Shown here piece by piece: positions 59,526-64,000 of a stretch of DNA of 64,000 nucleotides. The notes beneath the pieces are model-generated. The model saw only the letters and a list, made by a program, of their open reading frames with translations. It was not told the origin of the DNA and ran no database searches. Each line of letters begins with the position of its first letter. The stretch's first letter is position 1. The stretch spans positions 645,693 to 709,692 of the forward strand of contig CAJYKV010000007.1 in assembly GCA_913774955.1 (NCBI GenBank). The letters are read 5' to 3'. This DNA is from an uncultured Acidovorax sp. (lineage in GTDB: Bacteria > Pseudomonadota > Gammaproteobacteria > Burkholderiales > Burkholderiaceae_C). Position numbers and translations under genes: made by a program.

Positions 59526-61118
59526 TCAGTCCCTGGACGGTCCCGGCCGGCCGTCTTCCACCACGAACCGCGCGAGCGTGGAGCAGCCGCTGTCGGGCCG
59601 CAGCGGGTCGTCCACCGTGCGCAGCACCGTGGTCCAGCGCTGCGGCGTGACGTCGGCCAGGCCCCAGCCGCGCAGGTCGCTGCGCGCCAGCAGCACGTGG
59701 GGGTTGAGGCGCGCGAGGGCATCGACGCGCTCCTGGGTGGTGCCGGCCCGCGAGCTGATCGAGGTGCCGCAGAACTCGCTGGCCAGGACGGCGCCGTCCT
59801 GCCCCGGGGCGCGCACTTCGCAGACGTAGTTCTGGTGGATGTCGCCGCCCAGCAGCACGGTGTTGCGCGGCGAGCGGTCCGCGATCGAGGCGAGCAGCCG
59901 GTCGCGTGCCGCGGGGTAGCCGTCCCAGCTGTCCGTGCCCTGGCGTCCGGACGGCGTGCGGCGCGGCGAGAACAGCGTCTGCTGCGCGATCACGCTCCAG
60001 TGCGCCGCCATGCCTGCATCGCCGCCCCGGCCTGCGTCTTCCGCCAGGCCCGCATCCAGCCAGCGCTCCTGCTGCATACCGAGGAAGCTGCGCGACGGGT
60101 CCGCCAGTTCGGCGCATGCGTCCGGCCGCACCGCGTCCGCCCCACCGCCCGGCGCGCGGCAGGCCTGCCGGCTGCGGAACTGGCGCGCGTCGAGCAGGTG
60201 CAGCCGGGCCAGGCGTCCCCAGGCGAGGCGCCGGTACAGCTGCAGGCTGCCGAAGCCGCCGGATGCCTGCAGCGCCGCGGCGCGCAGCGGCATGTGCTCG
60301 TAGAACGCCTGGTAGGCCGCATCGCGCAGCACTGCGAACGCGGCAGGATCCGGCTCCCGGCCCGCCGTTCCGGCGTAGTCGTTCTCCACTTCGTGGTCGT
60401 CCCAGGTCACGGCCCAGGGGGCCGCGGCGTGGGCCGACTGCAGGGCCAGGTCGCTGCGGTGCAGCGCGTAGCGGTCGCGGAAGTCGGCCAGCGTGCGGGC
60501 GTGGCGCAGCGCATGGACCCGCGCCAGCCCCGACGCGTCGGCCGGGCTCGCGTATTCGTAGATGTAGTCGCCCAGGAACAGCACCAGATCGGGCGCGTGG
60601 CGGCAGACGTCGGCCCATGCGGCGTAGTGCCCGTGCTCCCAGCGCTGGCAGGAGGCGAATGCCAGGCGCAGGCGCGGCGCGCGGTCGTCCGGGGCCGGCG
60701 CGGTCCGCGTGCGGCCGGTGGCGCTCGCGGCGTCGCCGTGCAGGAACCGGTAGAAATACCAGCGCCCGGGCTCCAGGCCGCGCAGTTCCACGTGCACGCT
60801 GTGCCCCAGTTCCGCAAGGGCGGTGGCCGTGCCCTGGCGCACGATGCGGCGGAACCGGTCGTCGTGCGCGAGTTCCCAGCGCACGGTCGCCGGGCCTGCC
60901 GTGGCGCCGGGCTCGGGCGGCATCAGCCGGGTCCAGAGGACGACGCCGTCGGGCGCGGGATCGCCGCTCGCCACGCCGAGCGCGAAGGGGTCGTGCCGCC
61001 ACCCGGAGGACGCCCGGGCCCAGCGGGGCAGGGCGCAGGGCGCCGCCGCCGAGGCCGCCAGCCGCAGCAGCGTGCGGCGGTCCAGCGCCAGCCGGACCGG
61101 GTCAGGCCGCCATGACAC
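59526..61118 (-). CDS. PhoD-type alkaline phosphatase/phosphodiesterase
   Basis: 530 residues from a GTG at 61118 that overlaps the GGDEF gene end by 17 bases. A Tat-like signal (LDRRTLLRLAASAAAPCAL) precedes the N-terminal fibronectin-like domain (FALGVASGDPAPDGVVLWTRL) and the catalytic domain: ASCQRWEHGHYAAW, LVLFLGDYIYEYA, TWDDHEVENDYAG, LLGGDIHQNYV. These Asp, His and Asn residues bind Ca/Fe and phosphate. It releases phosphate from diesters and monoesters outside the cytoplasm. The start is less certain than the family. Confidence 0.88.
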   Translation of the reverse strand: MSWRPDPVRLALDRRTLLRLAASAAAPCALPRWARASSGWRHDPFALGVASGDPAPDGVVLWTRLMPPEPGATAGPATVRWELAHDDRFRRIVRQGTATALAELGHSVHVELRGLEPGRWYFYRFLHGDAASATGRTRTAPAPDDRAPRLRLAFASCQRWEHGHYAAWADVCRHAPDLVLFLGDYIYEYASPADASGLARVHALRHARTLADFRDRYALHRSDLALQSAHAAAPWAVTWDDHEVENDYAGTAGREPDPAAFAVLRDAAYQAFYEHMPLRAAALQASGGFGSLQLYRRLAWGRLARLHLLDARQFRSRQACRAPGGGADAVRPDACAELADPSRSFLGMQQERWLDAGLAEDAGRGGDAGMAAHWSVIAQQTLFSPRRTPSGRQGTDSWDGYPAARDRLLASIADRSPRNTVLLGGDIHQNYVCEVRAPGQDGAVLASEFCGTSISSRAGTTQERVDALARLNPHVLLARSDLRGWGLADVTPQRWTTVLRTVDDPLRPDSGCSTLARFVVEDGRPGPSRD

Positions 61119-62652
61119 GGTTCTTGCCCGAGCGCTTGGCGAGGTACATGCCCTGGTCGGCACGGCGGATGGCGTCGGCGGTGGTTTCCTGCGGGGCCAT
61201 CTGCGCCACGCCGGCGCTGAAGGTGATGAGCACTTTCTCCTGGTCCTTGAGGAAGTAGCGGGTGGTGAGTTCGCGCTGCAGGCGCGCCATGGCCTCCACG
61301 CCCTGGGCCAGCGCGGTGTCGGGCAGGACGATCACGAACTCCTCGCCGCCGTACCGCGCGAGCTGGTCCTGCGGGCGCATGACCTCGCGGGTGACCCCCG
61401 CCAGGTGCTTCAGCGCCTCGTCCCCGGCGGTGTGGCCCAGCCGGTCGTTGATGGCCTTGAAGTTATCCACGTCCAGCAGCGCCACGCAGAGCGGTGCGTC
61501 GTTGCGCAGCGCGCGCGCCACCTCGCGCTCCAGCGCCTCGTCCAGCCCCTTGCGGTTCAGCGATCCCGTGAGCGGGTCGTGCCGCGCCTGGGCGCTGGCG
61601 CGGTCCAGCTCCTCCTGCAGCTTGGCGATCTCGGCATGGCGCGCCTCCGAGCGCTCGCGCAGGTCCTGCAGCTCGTCGCGCGTCAGGCGGGTGTCCAGCG
61701 CCATCGCGCGCGTGGCACCCATGACCTCCTCCAGCAGCGGCGTGATCTGGTCCAGGCTGGTGGCGCGGCCGATCTGCTCGGCGCAGCGCTCCATCTTCTC
61801 GTGGTAGGTGCTGCTGGATGCGGTGATCTGCGCGAGGCGCTCGATGAAGGTGGCCAGCAGGTCCTTCATCTGCTGCTGGGCCTGCACGGAGCGCTCGCGC
61901 GCCTCGTTCTGCTTGAAGATCACGTCCTTCAGCCGGCGCTGCACGTCGTCCAGGCGCCTGAGCGTGAGCGGCGGGGTGGCGGCGGCCATCAGCGCCTCGG
62001 CCTGGCCCTGCAGCCACTGGTCGTCCTGGCTCAGCACCGCGATGTTCTCGAACACCATCTGCAGCAGCGTCAGCAGCCCGGTGCGGATCGAGGCCTGGTC
62101 TTCCGTGGCGAACGAGACGCGGTAGCTGAAGTTGTTGAGCATCAGCACCAGCGTGGAGACCGGCGGCGCGGGCTGGCGCAGGAACTGGGTGAGCTGTGCG
62201 GCGAGCTCGTGCACGCGGGCGTCGTCCTCGCCCAGGGCGGGCAGAGTGTTCTCGATGAGCCGCGCCAGCTGCTCGGCCATGTCGTCGGGCAGGATGCCGG
62301 GGGGCGCCGCGGTGGCGGCAGGTCCTGGGGGCGGGGCGACTTCCACCGGCGTGGTGCTGCCGCTGTGCAGGCCGAGGTTCGCGTAGCCGACGAGCACGCC
62401 CTGCAGCTGCGACCAGTCGCCCTGGTCGATGGCGGCCTCGAACTGGCCCAGCAGGCGTCTTTGGGCGGGCGTCTGGCCCGGCAGCACGCGCAGGATGTGG
62501 CGCAGCGGTCCTTCGGGAAAGGCGCTCGCGATGCGCGTGCCGGCGATTTCCTCGTAGAGCGCCTGGTAGTTGTCGGGCGTGGGCGCGAGGCGGCGGGCCG
62601 CCAGCTGTTTGAGGGTTTCTCGCGCGATCTCTGAAGGGGGGCGGTCGGCCAT
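61102..62652 (-). CDS. GGDEF-domain diguanylate cyclase
   Basis: 516 residues. The N-terminal 340 residues are helical with no membrane segment (RETLKQLAARRLAPTPDNYQALYEEIAG), probably a dimerising or ligand part with coiled coils near residue 300. The GGDEF domain has DPLTGSLNRKGLDEAL, VDNFKAINDRLGHTAGDEAL and active RYGGEEF. The RPQD inhibitory site lies five residues before. It makes c-di-GMP from two GTP, with product inhibition likely. Overlaps the phosphatase start. Confidence 0.93.
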   Translation of the reverse strand: MADRPPSEIARETLKQLAARRLAPTPDNYQALYEEIAGTRIASAFPEGPLRHILRVLPGQTPAQRRLLGQFEAAIDQGDWSQLQGVLVGYANLGLHSGSTTPVEVAPPPGPAATAAPPGILPDDMAEQLARLIENTLPALGEDDARVHELAAQLTQFLRQPAPPVSTLVLMLNNFSYRVSFATEDQASIRTGLLTLLQMVFENIAVLSQDDQWLQGQAEALMAAATPPLTLRRLDDVQRRLKDVIFKQNEARERSVQAQQQMKDLLATFIERLAQITASSSTYHEKMERCAEQIGRATSLDQITPLLEEVMGATRAMALDTRLTRDELQDLRERSEARHAEIAKLQEELDRASAQARHDPLTGSLNRKGLDEALEREVARALRNDAPLCVALLDVDNFKAINDRLGHTAGDEALKHLAGVTREVMRPQDQLARYGGEEFVIVLPDTALAQGVEAMARLQRELTTRYFLKDQEKVLITFSAGVAQMAPQETTADAIRRADQGMYLAKRSGKNRVMAA

Positions 62653-62799
62653 CGGCGTGCACGGCGGGTAGGGAAGGGCCCGAGTGTGACAGACGGCCAG
62701 GGGCTTGAACAGGACGGTGGGGCCGCCCGCCCGCGGTCTGCTCGGCGGTTCCGGGGGGGGGCGGCATGGCTGCGGGCCCGCCGGCCGCCCGCCCTTCCC

Positions 62800-63774
62800 T
62801 CAGTTCACCAGGACCAGCTTGCCCTGCACGGCGCGCGAGGCCATGCGCTCGTAGGCCGCGTGCAGCTGCGCCATGGGCATCGTGCGATCGATCACCGGCT
62901 TGACGGCACCTTCGCCGTACCAGCGCGCGAGCTCGGCCATCATGGCCGCGTTCGCCTTCGGCTCGCGCCGCGAGAACTCGCCCCAGAACACGCCGACGAT
63001 CGACGCGCCCTTGAGCAGCGCCAGGTTGAGCGGCAGCGCGGGAATCGGGCCGGCCGCGAAGCCCACCACCAGGTAGCGGCCGCGCCAGGCGATCGAGCGG
63101 AACGCCGGCTCGGTGAAATCGCCGCCGACGGGGTCGTAGATCACGTCCGGGCCCTTGCCGTCGGTGAGGCGCTTGATCGCCTCGCGCAGGTTCTCGGCGC
63201 TGTAGTTGATGACGGCGTCGGCGCCGGTGGACAGGCACAGCGCGCACTTCTCGTCGGTCGAGGCCGCCGCGATCACGCGTGCCCCCATTTTCTTGGCGAT
63301 CTGGATCGCGGCGGTGCCCACGCCGCCGGCCGCGCCCAGCACCAGCACCGTCTCGCCGGCCTTCAGCTGCGCGCGGTCCACCAGCGCATGGTGCGAGGTG
63401 GCGTAGATCATGATGAAGGCCGCCGCATCCACGTGCGGGAAGCCGTCGGGCAGCGGCATGCAGAGCGCCGCGGGCGCGATGGTGTGCGTGCCGAAGCCGC
63501 CGGTGCCACTCAGGCACGCCACGTTCTGGCCGACCCGCAGGTGCTCCACGCCCTCGCCCACGGCCTGCACGACGCCGGCGTATTCCGAGCCGGGAACGAA
63601 TGGCGGATCGGGCTTCATCTGGTACTTGTTCTGCACGATCAGCAGATCGGGGAAGTTCAGGCTCGCGGCGCGGATCTCGATCAGCACCTCGCCGCGCTTC
63701 GGTGCGGGCGTCGGCAGTTCGGTCCAGGCGAGGTTGTCCACGCCCGTGGGCTGGGTGCAAAGCCATGCGTGCAT
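62800..63774 (-). CDS. NADPH:quinone oxidoreductase family (zeta-crystallin type, MDR superfamily)
   Basis: 324 residues from the ATG at 63774. VIGxxAAG-type cofactor site VLVLGAAGGVGTAAIQIAKKMGA, N-terminal GroES-like part with SLNFPDLLIVQNKYQM and VPGSEYAGVVQAVGEGV, and C-terminal GKLVLVN. No zinc-binding cysteine set, so a zinc-free quinone or enone reductase. It is divergent from surE across about 140 bases. Confidence 0.92.
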   Translation of the reverse strand: MHAWLCTQPTGVDNLAWTELPTPAPKRGEVLIEIRAASLNFPDLLIVQNKYQMKPDPPFVPGSEYAGVVQAVGEGVEHLRVGQNVACLSGTGGFGTHTIAPAALCMPLPDGFPHVDAAAFIMIYATSHHALVDRAQLKAGETVLVLGAAGGVGTAAIQIAKKMGARVIAAASTDEKCALCLSTGADAVINYSAENLREAIKRLTDGKGPDVIYDPVGGDFTEPAFRSIAWRGRYLVVGFAAGPIPALPLNLALLKGASIVGVFWGEFSRREPKANAAMMAELARWYGEGAVKPVIDRTMPMAQLHAAYERMASRAVQGKLVLVN

Positions 63775-63915
63775 GCGGTGTCTCCTTCGGTCGATGGCGG
63801 GCATCATAGGCGGCGGCCGCGCGGCGCCGATGTCCCAGGAGCGACGGCCGGCCGGCGGCGCGGCCCCCCCCGGGGTGCCGCCTACAATCTTCGCGCACTC
63901 CGCCCTCCGCGACCC

Positions 63916-64000
63916 ATGAAGATCCTCCTCTCCAACGACGACGGCTACCAGGCACCCGGCATCGTGGCGCTCCACCAGGCGCTGCGGGACATGCCCGGCG
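63916..64000 (+). CDS. surE: 5'/3'-nucleotidase SurE (5' end only)
   Basis: The first 28 residues, MKILLSNDDGYQAPGIVALH and onward, match the strictly conserved N-terminus of SurE, whose Asp-Asp pair binds the metal. The window ends inside the gene. Confidence 0.93.
   Translation, partial: MKILLSNDDGYQAPGIVALHQALRDMPG

Overview
The window comes from a GC-rich betaproteobacterium, most likely a plant-associated Comamonadaceae of the Acidovorax type. The evidence is the strong G/C third-position bias, many Bug-type (tripartite tricarboxylate transporter) receptors, an MntP riboswitch gene, a VirK-family gene, and a perfect plant-inducible-promoter box (TTCGC-N15-TTCGC) with a correctly spaced -10 element in front of an effector-like gene. 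No rRNA, tRNA, CRISPR array, integrase or insertion sequence was seen.

Layout. 0-3.3 kb: 3' part of an RND drug-efflux pump and its outer-membrane factor. 3.5-6.4 kb: aldehyde dehydrogenase and an orphan FAD-type protein. 6.4-14.5 kb: a leftward iron-acquisition cluster with two TonB-dependent siderophore receptors, a DUF4198 protein, DUF3325, a PepSY-TM reductase-like protein and DUF3649, headed by a Fur-like box. 14.5-15.3 kb: a candidate type III effector with a CheD/BLF1-like Thr-Cys-His triad. 15.3-18.9 kb: bacterioferritin, AhpC/AhpF and a small gene behind a second Fur-like box. 18.9-24.1 kb: a sugar O-acyltransferase, riboswitch-mntP, and divergent ppsR/ppsA. 24.2-28.2 kb: a sodium/solute symporter pair, a hypothetical gene, an FKBP and an HxlR/wHTH regulator. 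28.3-33.0 kb: a LysR-controlled lyase / CoA-transferase / Bug cluster. 33.0-34.7 kb: YddG-type exporter and VirK. 34.7-39.9 kb: a LysR-controlled D-tartrate cluster (DapA-like, Bug, SDR, tarD).

39.9-44.1 kb is a compositionally distinct, lower-GC accessory island with three leftward genes: a ThsB-like TIR protein, an overlapping three-TM RipA-like membrane protein, and a 908-residue TIR-NTPase-TPR protein. It looks like an anti-phage or abortive-infection module. It sits between tarD and a ketopantoate reductase, whose island-facing 3' ends also have unusual codon use.

45.4-48.0 kb carries a probable membrane-active toxin whose codon use changes part-way, followed by three tandem paralogous small membrane proteins that look like an expanded immunity array; the third copy is cut short by a nonsense codon. 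48.0-64.0 kb is mostly ordinary: a chemoreceptor, a PQQ-dependent membrane dehydrogenase, rpoD and dnaG, an EAL protein, a DctP-type receptor, a PhoD phosphatase overlapping a GGDEF cyclase, a quinone oxidoreductase, and the start of surE.

The most notable systems are the PIP-box deamidase-like effector, the TIR/membrane-protein island and the toxin with its triplicated immunity-like genes.
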